In this document: positions 44,157 through 55,332 of the stretch, piece after piece
Numbering within the stretch: position 1 is the stretch's first letter
How the letters are laid out: every line of letters begins with the position of its first letter
DNA from: Calliopsis andreniformis
Taxonomy: Eukaryota; Arthropoda; Insecta; Hymenoptera; Andrenidae
Assembly (NCBI RefSeq): GCF_051401765.1
Contig: NC_135068.1
Coordinates: forward strand, 1,798,001-1,862,000
Direction of reading: 5' to 3'
DNA length: 64,000 nucleotides
Position numbers and translations under genes: made by a program
Notes under the pieces: generated by a model
Told to the model about the DNA's origin: nothing
Database searches by the model: none
What the model saw: the letters and a program-made list of their open reading frames with translations, nothing else

Positions 44157-44529
44157 TTTTTCTGAAACAGAATACATATGTACATACATTAATCAGTGAA
44201 AATCGTTTACTACAAATATAAAAAAAAAAAAAAAAAAAAACGAAAAGGTTGCAAAAGTCGGACACTTTTTGGAGTAACATTTTGGATTTTTTTCAAAGGG
44301 CCTAGCCGAATAAGGAGGTCAAAAGTGATTTTAAAAATGTATCAGATCGAATTTAAGAATGTTATTGATCTCTTTAAGGCAACAGACACTAATATTATTT
44401 TCTTTATCTACAAGTTCTGCTAAATACGAAATCGCTTGTGATAACTGATAAGAACCGATAAACAGAATTTTGAAATCTTTCTCGGTTATTTCCGGAAAAT
44501 TAAGTACTTCGGAAGCTGAAAGCAGTTTG

Positions 44530-45210
44530 AAACCTATCCTTATCCCCTCCTGATGGAAAGAAACCCACCACCTTACCGTGGTTTCCATCGAACAATAATA
44601 CTTTTTCCACAAATAAGTAACGAACAATAAAACATGTAGTGCAAAATGTGATTATTTTAAGAAAGTGTTATTGGCCGAGATGGTAAATATACAGATTAGG
44701 GGAGCCACCTCCGATTTCAGTGACCTTGGAATATGTTGTCAAGGTCATCATTCTGAACTACTTTTCCCTATACATATACAAGGAGATCTCTTTTAGTTTT
44801 CGAGATATTCGCAAAGAAAGTTTTCAATATTGAAAAGAGTGATCGAAATAGGTCTGGGTTGTTAGATTCGTTAGCGAGAGCTGTTTATTGAAATCGGAGG
44901 TGGCACCCCTAATCTGTATATTTACCAACACCTATAACATACATTTTTCGAACAGAGAGGGAGAGAGGGAGAGATTGATTTAAAAGAACACTAGAAATAA
45001 CTGCAAAATACACAATTAAAGTTGTAATTCGTTCATAATTTATGTGATATGAATTTAAGTGACAATATATATGATAAGAAAAATGGAATCGTGAAAAGCA
45101 CTCCAAAATTATTTTTATAGATATTTCAGATTACAATATTTTTAAATGCTCTCAAAAAACATTTAAAAGTTAATGTTGATCATTATTAGATGTTTACGAT
45201 GTTACGTACC
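44530..45210. repeat. Interspersed repeat X, copy 2
   Basis: Same orientation as copy 1 at 3293-3660, with matching segments at both ends. It is longer because of a MITE insertion (44681-44927) and an extra AT-rich segment at about 44945-45060. Confidence 0.7.
44681..44927. mobile_element. MITE with about 40-bp inverted ends, nested in repeat X
   Basis: The left end TGGTAAATATACAGATTAGG and the right end (complement identical for the first 22 bases) extend inward through a CCACCTCCGATTTCA block as near-perfect inverted repeats. The 247-bp element has no coding capacity. Its absence from repeat X copy 1 confirms it as an insertion. Superfamily uncertain; Tc1/mariner is possible. Confidence 0.7.
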
Positions 45211-45262
45211 GAACATAAAAAATTTAAATTTCTTTTTTTTATATATATATAACTCGGTTGAA

Positions 45263-45314
45263 TTGCGTCTCGATAATGCAAAGCATTGTGGGAACTTCCC
45301 TAATCGAGCGTAAT
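45263..45314 (+). ncRNA. Structured GTGGGAA motif, copy A
   Basis: Outer stem CTCGAT (45269-45274) with ATCGAG (45303-45308), extendable by ATTGCG/CGTAAT with one bulge. Inside, a hairpin AATGC-AAA-GCATT (45275-45287) is followed directly by GTGGGAA (45288-45294). The same layout with different paired bases occurs in copies B and C. Function unknown. Confidence 0.45.
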
Positions 45315-45595
45315 CTTGGCCTTTGAGTTTACGAAATTAAATATCTCTTTCGGCGGCGCGATCGACTTGTTAACATAACGCATTCCTTCCTTGAAATCAA
45401 CGTGGTCCTATTGCGCAGCGTATAGTCTCACCAAAGCGTAATCTCACAAATGCGTAGTATGAAATTAAGAATCATATTGTATACGCGGTGACACGTTCTG
45501 AATATAATTTTTCATTTGTCAAATATGTATAAATGAGATTCGGAATTTGACACTCTTAGTTAAGGTCATACTTTTACAATTCTTGGTTATTGAAA

Positions 45596-45635
45596 ATTTG
45601 GCAACGCATAAGCGTTGTGGGAAACCTTGCCAAAT
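45596..45635 (+). ncRNA. Structured GTGGGAA motif, copy B
   Basis: Outer stem ATTTGGCAA (45596-45604) with TTGCCAAAT (45627-45635), nine perfect pairs. An inner hairpin CGC-ATAA-GCG, which can extend by AA/TT at the expense of the outer stem, is followed by GTGGGAA (45617-45623). Confidence 0.45.
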
Positions 45636-46450
45636 GAATATTTAAATTTAAAATTTAAAGAACACCCGTTAGACCACTGAGGGTCAGCTTCCTCGAATCT
45701 CTGTGGACGATGTTTAAAAATCTTTCGACTAATTGGTTATTGTAAAGCGATACACCAGATATATACAAAAGATTGTCATGAGTTGGGTGGTGCGTCGCGT
45801 GAGAAAATTTATAATGTGAAAGAGAGAATTGGAATGTTCACACATACACATTACTCAGACTTCTTTAACCTTAGAACTTGACCAATCACGGGCTCGGTAG
45901 GGCCAAAAGCACACTCTAATTAGCTAATGAAGTAGCGGCATAACCCTTCCATAATCGGAATGATTGATCCTAGATCCCTCCGAAGGCGTGATACCGCTTC
46001 ACTTGTCGACGTACAATCGCGAGGTGCGTGTCGTAAGTCCGCGATCTTCTAAAGATAGAGTTTTCTTCTATTTCTTAAAATCACTAAGTAGGAAGAAAAG
46101 GATTTAGGAAGTTCGTGTGAATTCAAATTTTTTTTGTTTGTTCTTTTGTTATAATTTGGTTTATATATATAAATATATATATTATTTTCAATCTATTCCA
46201 TATAAAATAGCTGATTAATTAAGAATTAAATTCATAGTGTGTGTATGTGCGAATAAGTGTCTAATTCTTTCTTCCATACAGGGTTAACCAGTATCTAAAA
46301 ATTTAAAAGTAAGACGTCAAAATTATTTTTGAGGAGATTTTTTTTTTTTTTTTAAAAAAGGAAAAGAAATTCTACTGGTGAGTCCTTTAAATTAATATTG
46401 TTTCCTTCTTTCGTTTTGAAATTTTAAAATTAATCATTTTAGAACGAGTG

Positions 46451-46505
46451 GCAATAGTTTCAGATAGTCTAAAGACTGTGGGAATTTCTCTGGTCTGAAT
46501 TATTC
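46451..46505 (+). ncRNA. Structured GTGGGAA motif, copy C
   Basis: Outer stem TTCAGA (46459-46464) with TCTGAA (46494-46499), extendable through AATA/TATT. An inner hairpin AGTC-TAAA-GACT (46466-46477) is followed directly by GTGGGAA (46478-46484). Confidence 0.45.
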
Positions 46506-47119
46506 CACTATAAACGGGAGAATGAATGTCTGTTTGCACGTACTAATTTAGATATTTCTGTTCCTATACTCTTATACATATATATACTTTTTATATTATC
46601 TATCTACATATTTTTATATATATTCATTTTTATACACGTTCTTATTAAAACATTTTACTATTCGATCTTTAATTAGATTCATCAATAAATACAATTTACG
46701 TATTTTATATTCTTTATTTTTAATTTTTTTTCGGCCTTTATCCTGTTCGGATTTGGAATACAGCTGATCAAGGACCCGTATGGGACTGTAGCACCACCGA
46801 TCCCTTTAATTACTCGAAATAATCTCTCAAGTTTTATTTACTTTTAAATTCAAACCCTTCTCATCCTCTCTTACGTACATTAGAAACAAGAATTTTATAA
46901 ATGTCGCGCTCGGGCGTCTCAACCAGCTCGGCGCGTAACAATTTCATATTCTCCGTCATGAACTATCACCGGATTTATACCAAGCTGCATTAATAAGACA
47001 ACATTATGCACAAAAGTATAGAATAGTGTTTCATCTGAGATCGTTACGCTGCCACATTTAATAATAAAAGTTTCAGCCACAAAGCTAGGTACGTTAGACA
47101 GCACTTCAAGTAATATTTC

Positions 47120-47556
47120 TGTAGGATGTGAGCACTGACGCGAGTGCGAGTGTGTGTGTTTGAGAGTGTGCGTGTGTGTGTGTGCGCGCTAGAGTATGTG
47201 TTGTTTGTGTATACGCCGCGACATCATCATCGACGCGTAACGACCGGTTACGCACCTAATTCGAAAAGGATACCGAGAATAGGCGAGAATATGCGAGAAG
47301 ATGCGAGAACGTTCGATCGGCGGAAAACAAAAGGCCGCACCCGCGGCGCGCGGGGTCAGAGCTACGCGAGTCAACGAACGAGTACGAAAACGATACGGTA
47401 GATCGATCACGACGACAACGACTTTGAAGTTCACGGGACGGTTTCGGCTTAACGGCGGCGCTTGAACGGATTTTTGCCGATCGCATACGCATATTAATCC
47501 TACTTTTCTGTCGCGTGCTTGCCCAATAAATAGATACAAAAAATTCTATTCCTACA
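47120..47556 (+). repeat. Gypsy-S 5' LTR
   Basis: 437 bp with an AATAAA signal near 47525; contains GT-rich and CG-rich blocks. Confidence 0.95.
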
Positions 47557-47557
47557 A

Positions 47558-47576
47558 GTGGGGGCTCGTCTGGGAT
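47558..47576 (+). other. Gypsy-S primer binding site (tRNA-Pro type)
   Basis: The 18 bases TGGGGGCTCGTCTGGGAT begin two bases after the LTR. They match the 3' end complement of tRNA-Pro as used by several LTR elements, with one transition. Confidence 0.8.
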
Positions 47577-47664
47577 CAAAACAAGTAGCGAGTTCGCGAC
47601 GGGAAGTTACAGTTAGGAAAAGTGATTAGTGCAACGAGTCAAACCACCCACGGTTTGAAACGAA

Positions 47665-50600
47665 ATGGAGGACGTGAACTGGCAAGACCTCACCACCGCA
47701 CGCTTGAAAGAGATGCTGAGGGAGCGATCTCTCTCAACCAGTGGAACAAAGAACGAGCTGGTCGCAAGGTTACTTGAGCACGGCGGCGAGACGGACGGTG
47801 TTTTCGATGGAGCTGGGACGTCGGACAAAGGTGACAAAAAAATAGGGCCGACACTCCGCGACTCAGCCCAAGCTACGGAGTTGGAGCTATTGAGGCTGCG
47901 ACTGGAGCTTGTGGAGAAAGAAAGGGAGATGGCCATCCGGGAAGCAGAGCTGGCCAAACGCGAGCTGGAACTTTTGCGACTGGCACCAGCTAGTGACGAG
48001 CTGCGGTCAACGAGAACAGAGGTTGCAGCCGCGACGTCCGAACCCCTCCGCATGAGCATCACGGCCATTGCGGAGCTCCTGAGTTACTTCGATGGTTCGG
48101 AGGGCACGTTCGAGACGTGGACGAGGCAGTTCCGACTCCTAAGCAACGTTTATGGGTTGCGAGACGACGCGTGTCGCATTCTCATCGTGTCCAGGCTGCG
48201 AGGAAAGGCCCTAGATTGGTTCCATTCTCGACCGGAGTACACGGTAATGGCGATCGAGACCTTGCTGGAGCATATGAGTTCCATGTTTTATCAACGACCC
48301 AACCGGCTATTGGCAAGGCGACGATTCGAGGAGAGGACGTGGCAGCGGGGAGAAACCTTCGCCGATTACCTCCACCAAAAGGTGATCCTGGCGAACCGTA
48401 TCCCCATAGACGGAGAGGAACTCATCGACTGCATCATCGATGGGATACCCGACCCTGTCTTTCAGGACCAGGCGCGCCTCCAAAGGTTCCGGACGAACGC
48501 CGATCTGCTGGAAGCGTTCGGCAAGATTTCGCTCAGGCAGAAGACAGCCAGCGCAACGCCTAAGGGAGGGGACCCGATGTCGAGGACCAAGGGCGACGGT
48601 CCAGCGAGCTCAGCGACGGCAGCGAAAAGATGCACCAACTGCGGCGACCGAGGACATCCAGCGTCGAAATGTCCCACACAGAACAGAGGTCGTAAGTGCT
48701 TTCAGTGTAACGATTATGGTCACATTTCGCGCGATTGCCCGACGAAAAAACAGGCCCCGAAGAACGTCCTCGCTGTCGCGGAATCGGCGGAAACTAAATT
48801 CCGAAAAGATGTTCGTGTAAACGGGTGCGCCGCGGTGGCCGTTCTTGACACAGGTAGCGATGTCTCTCTAATTCGGGAAAGCGCATACTTCGACGTCGGG
48901 GCACCGCCGCTGACAAACGAAATAATACATCTCCGGGGAATAGGCTCGCAAGAGTATCGGACTCTCGGGAAGTTTGACGCGGAGATCATAATCGACGACG
49001 AGATACGCGAAGCTACATTGCACGTTGTAGAAAATACGGTCCTGAATTATGGAGTGTTGCTCGGCTATGATTTCATAAATGCCGCGGAGTGGACGGTAAG
49101 AGACGGCACGATGACACTGGCGAAACGGTCGAATACGCAGACTATCGTACCCGAAGTTTTATACGTTGGCCACGAACAGGAACACGACGCGATCGACCTA
49201 TCTCACGTGAAAGACGCGAAATTACGAAAAGAGATCGAGACGGTCGTTCGCGAGTACAAGCTCGACAAAAGCCACGACGTCGGGGTAACAATGAGAATTA
49301 TTGTCAAGGACGACGAGCCGGTGTATCAGCGACCGAGAAGACTATCTCCCTCTGAGAGAGAGACGGTTAATCGGCAAATAAACGAGTGGATATGCGACGG
49401 CATAATACAACCCTCTCTTTCGGAGTATGCAAGCCCAGTGGTTCTCGTAAAAAAGAAGGACGGTACTTCTCGCTTGTGCGTCGATTACCGACAACTGAAC
49501 GCTAAAATCGTTCGCGACCGATACCCCCTTCCACTGATCGAGGATCAATTAGATTTTTTACGGGATGCAACCATTTACAGCACGTTAGATTTGCGAAACG
49601 CGTTCTTTCACGTCACAGTCGAACCAGAAAGCCGAAAATACACGTCCTTCGTAGTACCCGACGGGCAATACGAATTTCTAAAAGTACCATTCGGCTTATG
49701 TAACTCGCCTGCTGTTTTTCAAAGGTTCGTGAACGTTGCGTTTAAAGACCTCATTGCGGAGAGGGTCGTCTTAACGTACATCGACGATTTGGTAGTACCC
49801 GCGACAGATTACGAAAGCGCCAAGCAACGATTGAAAAGCGTCCTTAAACGAGCGTCGGAATGCGGTCTAGTAATAAACTGGTCCAAATGCGAAGTTTTGA
49901 AAACGCGGGTGGAGTACCTCGGACATGTAGTGGAGGGAGGTACGGTGCGCCCTTCGGAGAACAAAACGAAGGCTGTAGCCCGTTTCCCCGCACCGACGAC
50001 GATTAAACAACTGCAGAGCTTTCTTGGGCTAGCCGGATACTTCCGGAAATTCATTCCGGAATATTCTACAATGGCGCGTCCACTAACACGACTATTAAAA
50101 GCCGATGTGCCCTTCCGGTTCGGGTCGGAAGAGCAGAACGCATTTCAATCGCTCAAGGAAGCTCTACTCAAGAAACCAGTTCTGCGAATTTACTGGCCCG
50201 AGCGGGAAACAGAGCTACACACAGACGCATCTATACACGGCTACGGGGCAATATTATTACAGCGTGATAGCGAGGACGGTGCGTTTCATCCCGTATATTA
50301 CGCGAGCGGGATGGCAACAGCAGCGGAACAACGATATCCGAGCTACGAGCTAGAAGTGCTGGCAATCGTGAGGGCATTAAAGAAATTCAGGGTTTATTTG
50401 CTCGGCATTCCATTCAAAATAGTGACAGATTGTCGGGCATTCGCGTTGACCATGCGGAAAAAAGACCTCTGTGTTCGGGTGGCACGCTGGGCGTTACTGC
50501 TCGAGGAATTCGAATACTCGATCGAACACCGACCCGGAACCGCGATGAAACACGTTGACGCGCTTAGTCGTAATCCCACGTTGGGCTGTCTCGCGGTAGA

Positions 50601-51859
50601 GAGCGAAGACAGTGTTACGGCGCGAATCCGTAAGGCCCAGGAACGCGACGACGACCTACGGAAAATAATACAGGGCGTTAACGAACGAGGAATCGACGGC
50701 TACGTGACGAAACGAGGGCTTCTCTTACGCGAAGTAGACGGCGAGTTGGGCATCGTGGTACCTAAGGAAATGCAAACGCAGGTCACTCGCAGGGCACACG
50801 AGAACGGACATTTTTCGATCGCGAAGACGGAGGCGCTATTACGACGCGACTATTGGTTCCCCGCCATACGTTCAAAGATCAAAAAAATCGTGAATAACTG
50901 CGTGGATTGCATCCTCGCGGAGCGTAAGAAGGGACGACAGGAAGGGTTGTTGCACGCGATCGAGAAGGGAGACCGACCGCTCGAAACGTACCACGTTGAC
51001 CATCTCGGCCCCCTTCCCTCCACCAAGAAACAATATGCGCATATCTTCGTCGTGGTAGATGCGTTCACGAAATTTGTGTGGCTGTACGCTACGAAGACGA
51101 CGAATTCCACGGAGGTCACGGACCGATTACGAAAGCAGGCGACGGTTTTCGGAAATCCGCGGCGGATAATTTCCGACCGGGGAACGGCATTCACCTCACA
51201 GGTCTTCAAGGACTACTGCCGTGACCAAGGGATCGAACACGTCCTTATCGTTACCGGCGTACCGCGAGGAAATGGGCAGGTGGAACGAGTAAATCGGACG
51301 TTGATACCGCTCCTGACGAAAGTGTCCGCCCCGCACCCCGCAGAATGGTATAAGCACCTCCCAACGGTGCAGCAGTTCTTGAACAGCACCACCCACCGGA
51401 GTACGGAAGTATCCCCTTTCTCCCTGCTCTTTGGGACGCGAATGCATTTGAAGAGTGATCCGCAGGTAAAAGAGCTCATCGAGGATGAGCTAACGAACTT
51501 GTTTCAGGCCGACCGCGATGAAATACGCCAGCAGGCGAAAGAGAGACTGCAACGTATCCAGCAGGAAAATCGTAAGCAGTACGATAAGCGACGGAAAAGA
51601 GCCAGTCTACCAGGAAGGCGACCTGGTGGCGATCCAGCGGACGCAGTCCGCTCCCGGGCTAAAGCTGGCCGGAAAATTCCTGGGTCCGTATGAGATCACG
51701 CGGGCACTGCGAAATGACCGCTACCTGGTGGCTAAGGTTGGCGAGCATGAGGGACCACGGTCAACGTCAACGTCCGCGGACCATCTGAAACCGTGGATCG
51801 AGGACAGTGACGATAGCGGGGAAGGAGACGAAGACAATGAAGTTGAAGACGGCATCTGA
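47665..51859 (+). pseudogene. Gypsy-S Gag-Pol polyprotein with SAP domain, one late frameshift
   Basis: Begins with a SAP-type DNA-binding helix pair (residues about 8-40, LKEMLRERSLSTSGTKNEL) and a leucine-rich coiled coil (about 70-110). Next are the capsid-like gag region and two CCHC knuckles (CTNCGDRGHPASKC, CFQCNDYGHISRDC, about residues 313-355). Protease has AVLDTGSDVSLI (about 390). Reverse transcriptase has LCVDYRQLN and YIDDLVV (about 710). RNase H has LHTDASIHGYG (about 850). Integrase has the HHCC zinc region and the acidic triad in VDAFTKF, SDRGTAF and VERVNR. At about 51594 one extra A shifts the frame; the alternative frame completes the integrase tail (QEGDLVAIQRTQSAPGLKLA) to 51859. 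Confidence 0.93.
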
Positions 51860-51887
51860 GACCATATGCCTCTTCAGGACGGCCGAG

Positions 51888-52324
51888 TGTAGGATGTGAG
51901 CACTGACGCGAGTGCGAGTGTGTGTGTTTGAGAGTGTGCGTGTGTGTGTGTGCGCGCTAGAGTATGTGTTGTTTGTGTATACGCCGCGACATCATCATCG
52001 ACGCGTAACGACTGGTTACGCACCTAATTCGAAAAGGATACCGAGAATAGGCGAGAATATGCGAGAAGATGCGAGAACGTTCGATCGGCGGAAAACAAAA
52101 GGCCGCACCCGCGGCGCGCGGGGTCAGAGCTACGCGAGTCAACGAACGAGTACGAAAACGATACGATAGATCGATCACGACGACAACGACTTTGAAGTTC
52201 ACGGGACGGTTTCGGCTTAACGGCGGCGCTTGAACGGATTTTTGCCGATCGCATACGCATATTAATCCTACTTTTCTGTCGCGTGCTTGCCCAATAAATA
52301 GATACAAACAATTCTATTCCTACA
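51888..52324 (+). repeat. Gypsy-S 3' LTR
   Basis: 437 bp, about 99.3 percent identical to the 5' LTR by eye count. Confidence 0.95.
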
Positions 52325-52413
52325 TTTCTGCTTTTTGTTCAAATGATACTTTACCCTTTAAAAATTCGCTACTTCTCATTTTTTTATCTTGTAAACTTGA
52401 AAAACTTATCTCT

Positions 52414-52986
52414 TTACTTGATTATTTTATGCTTAACACGGATGCTTATTTGATGAATTGACACATTCACATTATTAATCCATTTTTGAGTATCTTCTAG
52501 AATGGCATCTAGGCCTTCTTGACTTACCCTATCTATTTTTGTTAGCACAACGTTAAAGTTAATATTATTATATATTAACCGATAAATGAAGTCTTTGTCT
52601 ATTCCTTTTAATTCTACCTTGCTATCTATCAACACAAACACACTTCTTAAATTTTTTCTTTGAATTAGATAATACTCAATTAAGTTTAAATATTGTATAA
52701 TTTCCTCCTTACCTGTATGAGAGTAACCATACCCTGGTAGGTCTACAAGTCTGAACATATCCTTGTACATAGAATAAAAATTTATTTGTCTAGTGCATCC
52801 AGATTTAGCGGAAACTCTGGCAGCTTTTTTGCTGTTTATCAGTAAGTTGATCAGACTGGATTTTCCTACATTTGTTCTACCAGCAAATGCAATCTTTGAA
52901 GCCGACTCATCAGGTAATGATTTTATGTCCGAAGCTCCAAATATGAAATTGCAGCTTGATATTATCTGTCTTGCCATTATACTCAA
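52414..52986 (-). CDS. engB: engB (ysxC): ribosome-biogenesis GTPase, frame open
   Basis: EngB is a small GTPase for assembly of the large ribosomal subunit. The 190-codon frame has the G1 loop GRTNVGKSS (Ser is more usual than Thr at the third position), G3 VDLPGYGYSH, G4 LTKIDRVS and the usual N-terminal FIFGASDIKSLPDE. The start is likely the second ATG (MARQIISSCNF, three codons in). The last 12 residues (ISIRVKHKIIK) do not look like a normal EngB end, so a late frameshift may have replaced the G5 region. Upstream of argB, divergent from prfA across 97 bp. Confidence 0.85.
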   Translation of the reverse strand: MSIMARQIISSCNFIFGASDIKSLPDESASKIAFAGRTNVGKSSLINLLINSKKAARVSAKSGCTRQINFYSMYKDMFRLVDLPGYGYSHTGKEEIIQYLNLIEYYLIQRKNLRSVFVLIDSKVELKGIDKDFIYRLIYNNINFNVVLTKIDRVSQEGLDAILEDTQKWINNVNVSIHQISIRVKHKIIK

Positions 52987-53083
52987 GTAGGAGGTAGTAG
53001 ATATATTATAGTGTTATTGCTTGATATAAGAAATTTTTTATTTCAGTACATATTACTTAGTTAAAATACTAGATCTGTACTAT

Positions 53084-54161
53084 ATGAATATAGCGAATAA
53101 TTTACAAGACTTAAAAAAAAAATTCAGTGATATAGAAAGGAACTTGAAAAACCCTACCAATTTAAGTCAAAAAGAATTTATTACCCTTTCAAAGGAATAC
53201 TCTGAGCTCAGGCCAATAATCAAAATAATTGATGAATATAACACGCTGAAAGGGGAAATCTTAGACTTAGAGGAAATAATGAAAGATGAAAACAGCGAAG
53301 GTCATATACAAGAGTTAGCAAAAGAAGAATTTTTCGAAAAGCACAAGGTATTATTACCAAATGTAAAAGCAAAACTAAAGTTAGCATTATTGCCTAAAGA
53401 TGAAGATGACTCAAGAAATGCAATATTGGAAATCAGAGCAGGTACAAGAGGAGAAGGAGCAGCATTATTTGCAGCAATGTTATTTCGTATGTATCCAAAA
53501 TATGCAGAAAGAAGAAATTGGAAGTTCGAGCCAATAAGCATTTCTAATACAGGTTTAGGTGGCTATAAGGAAGCTTCTGCACTCGTTAATGGAACAGAAG
53601 TTTTTGCAAGGTTGAAATTTGAATCAGGAGCACACAGAGTACAGAGAGTGCCAGAAACTGAATCCTCAGCAAGGTTAGATACTTCTGCCGCTACTGTTGC
53701 GATATTACCTGAAGTAGAAGAAGTTGAGTTTAAAATAGAAGAAAAAGACTTACGAATAGATGTTTATAGATCCAGTGGTCCTGGAGGGCAATCAGTGAAT
53801 ACAACTGACAGCGCAGTAAGTCACCCACTTGCCAACAGGGATAATTGTAATACAGTAAGATGAAAAATCGCAGCACAAAGATGAAGCTAAAGCGCTTAAA
53901 GTATTGAGGGCAAGGCTATACGAAATTGAAAGACAAAAAAAAGAAATGGAAAGGTCAACATTGAGAAAAAGTCAAATTGGCTCTGGTGATCGTTCCGAGA
54001 GCATAAGAACATATAATTTTCCACACTCGAGAATAACAGACCACAGAATTAATCTAACTTCACATCGGCTAGAGCAGATTATAAAAGAAGGTGAACTAGG
54101 TGAATTTATTGAGGCATTAATTTCAGGTAATGAGGCAGAAAGATTGGCCGGGAAAAGTTAA
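53084..54161 (+). pseudogene. prfA: prfA: peptide chain release factor 1, one frameshift
   Basis: RF1 ends translation at UAA and UAG. Frame 1 (53084-53863) has the N-terminal helical domain, [33 protein letters not shown] and the catalytic [16 protein letters not shown] with the GGQ intact. A deletion of two bases at about 53820 shifts the frame right after it. Frame 2 resumes with [36 protein letters not shown] and the DRIN-type end, stopping at 54161. Total length of about 359 codons is normal. The release-codon-recognising region (usual PxT motif) lies in frame 1 and I did not find a clear motif. Confidence 0.93.
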
Positions 54162-54189
54162 TCGCTCACATCTGTAAAAAGATCATTAA

Positions 54190-55329
54190 TTATACCGGAT
54201 CTTTTAAAAACAATAAACAGGCAGTAAAAACAAGTTTTAGTACTATCGCGGATAGAACAAGAACAACTACACTAATTGCTTGACCATTGTAAACGTAGCT
54301 TTTTAAGCCGGTAAAAATAGCCATGATAAAAGCTCTAATGAACGAGACTGCAGAAGAAGCTGTGCCTTTAATTTCAGGGAAAACATTTATTGATGCATTA
54401 AAAATCACTGGCTGGCAAATTGCACAACCGATAGAAAAAATAATCATAGACAGTGTTACTAAGTAGAAAGAGTGGGGTACAATTATACTGAATATTACAA
54501 GCAATAGAGACCCAATAGCACCCACGCTCGTACCAGAAATTACACACTTTATTGCTCGAAGTTTCTGCAAGATTTTGCCAGCAAATAGACTGATGAGTGA
54601 GAAGCATCAAACTATTGCACCTTGATGTAGTGCATAAATAGTGCTAGATAAACCAAAAGTCTTCATATACAGAAAAGGTCCACAAATGATGAATGACATA
54701 TAAGTAGCAGAAAAGTGGCTTGACATCAAAGACAACGTAAGAAACTTCGGGGTAGATAGTAGTTTTCTGTAATCTTTCATTATTGTTTTCAAACTGAAAG
54801 CATCGCGATCCCTTTTTGTTTCTGGTAACAGAAAAAGCAGCAAAACCCAAGAGATCAAACAAATTACCACAACACTTGCATAACTGCCACACTATCCTAC
54901 AATTTCATTGATGAAACTGCCTAACACTGGCGCAATTACCATGACAACTGTAAGAACAGAATATAGCTGTCTGCAGCGATTGCAAACACAACTACAAATG
55001 TGCTGACACCAATGCCCTGAACAAAGCGAGATATTAAAAGCCAAAAAATCGACGGTGCAAAAACACAACCAACAGCGCCGATTAATAACAAAGTGTTACC
55101 TATGATCATAATCCTTCTTCTGCCATAGCATTCAGACAATGGACCAAAAAACAACCCTCCTATGCAAAAGCCTAGGAAATTATAAGCAATAGTTAATTGA
55201 ATTGTGCCTTCTGATACGTTAAAATAGTGCACCATATCAGGAAAACTAGGTACGGAAATATCAATTTTAATGAACTTAGCAATTAGAGACAGGATTAATA
55301 AAAAGGGTAGTAATATTTGAAATTTTTAA
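54190..55329 (-). pseudogene. Bcr/CflA-type MFS drug-efflux transporter, multiply broken
   Basis: From about 55329 the relic reads LPFLLILSLIAKFIKIDISV and FNVSEGTIQLTIAYNFLGF, then the MFS motif A region GPLSECYGRRRIMIIGN and a second helix pair (FVQGIGVSTFVVVF). A frameshift or deletion near 54930 leads to LPETKRDRDAFSLKTIMKDY, the DHA1 family linker. Further breaks near 54610 and 54570 precede the last helices (PEIKGTASSAVSFIRAF). The full-length family has about 400 residues, of which about 370 are accounted for in four pieces. Exporters of this group pump drugs or small molecules by proton antiport. Confidence 0.85.
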
Positions 55330-55332
55330 TTA

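Larger units (their letters stand above)
45230..46918. other. AT-rich host-type stretch with three structured motifs
   Basis: No credible coding region. The only structure that stands out is the trio of nested stem-loops with GTGGGAA listed separately. Confidence 0.5.
47120..52324 (+). mobile_element. Gypsy-S: nearly intact Ty3/gypsy retrotransposon in argB (5,205 bp)
   Basis: Identical-length LTRs at 47120-47556 and 51888-52324 (437 bp), TGTAGG...CCTACA, differ at about three sites by eye. The target duplication TTTC lies at 47116-47119 and 52325-52328. The primer site after the 5' LTR, TGGGGGCTCGTCTGGGAT, differs at one position from the classic tRNA-Pro site. One long gag-pol frame (47665-51693) carries a single late frameshift. 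No envelope frame. This is the youngest large insertion in the window. Confidence 0.95.
46919..52379 (-). pseudogene. argB: argB fragment: acetylglutamate-kinase-like, split by gypsy element
   Basis: The start is an ATG at 52379-52377 (MRSSEFLKGKVSFEQKAE). The gypsy element interrupts after that, and the frame resumes at 47119 with ILLEVLSNVPSF, then FIIKCGSVTI and a VVLLMQLGINPVIVHDGEY segment. These match the N-terminal nucleotide-binding part of amino-acid kinases of the ArgB type (usual FVIKYGG and GINPVVVHGGG), with the glycine-rich loops degraded. Only about 80 of some 300 codons remain and the rest is lost at about 46919. In the bacterial layout it follows engB on the same strand, 34 bp away. 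Confidence 0.75.
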
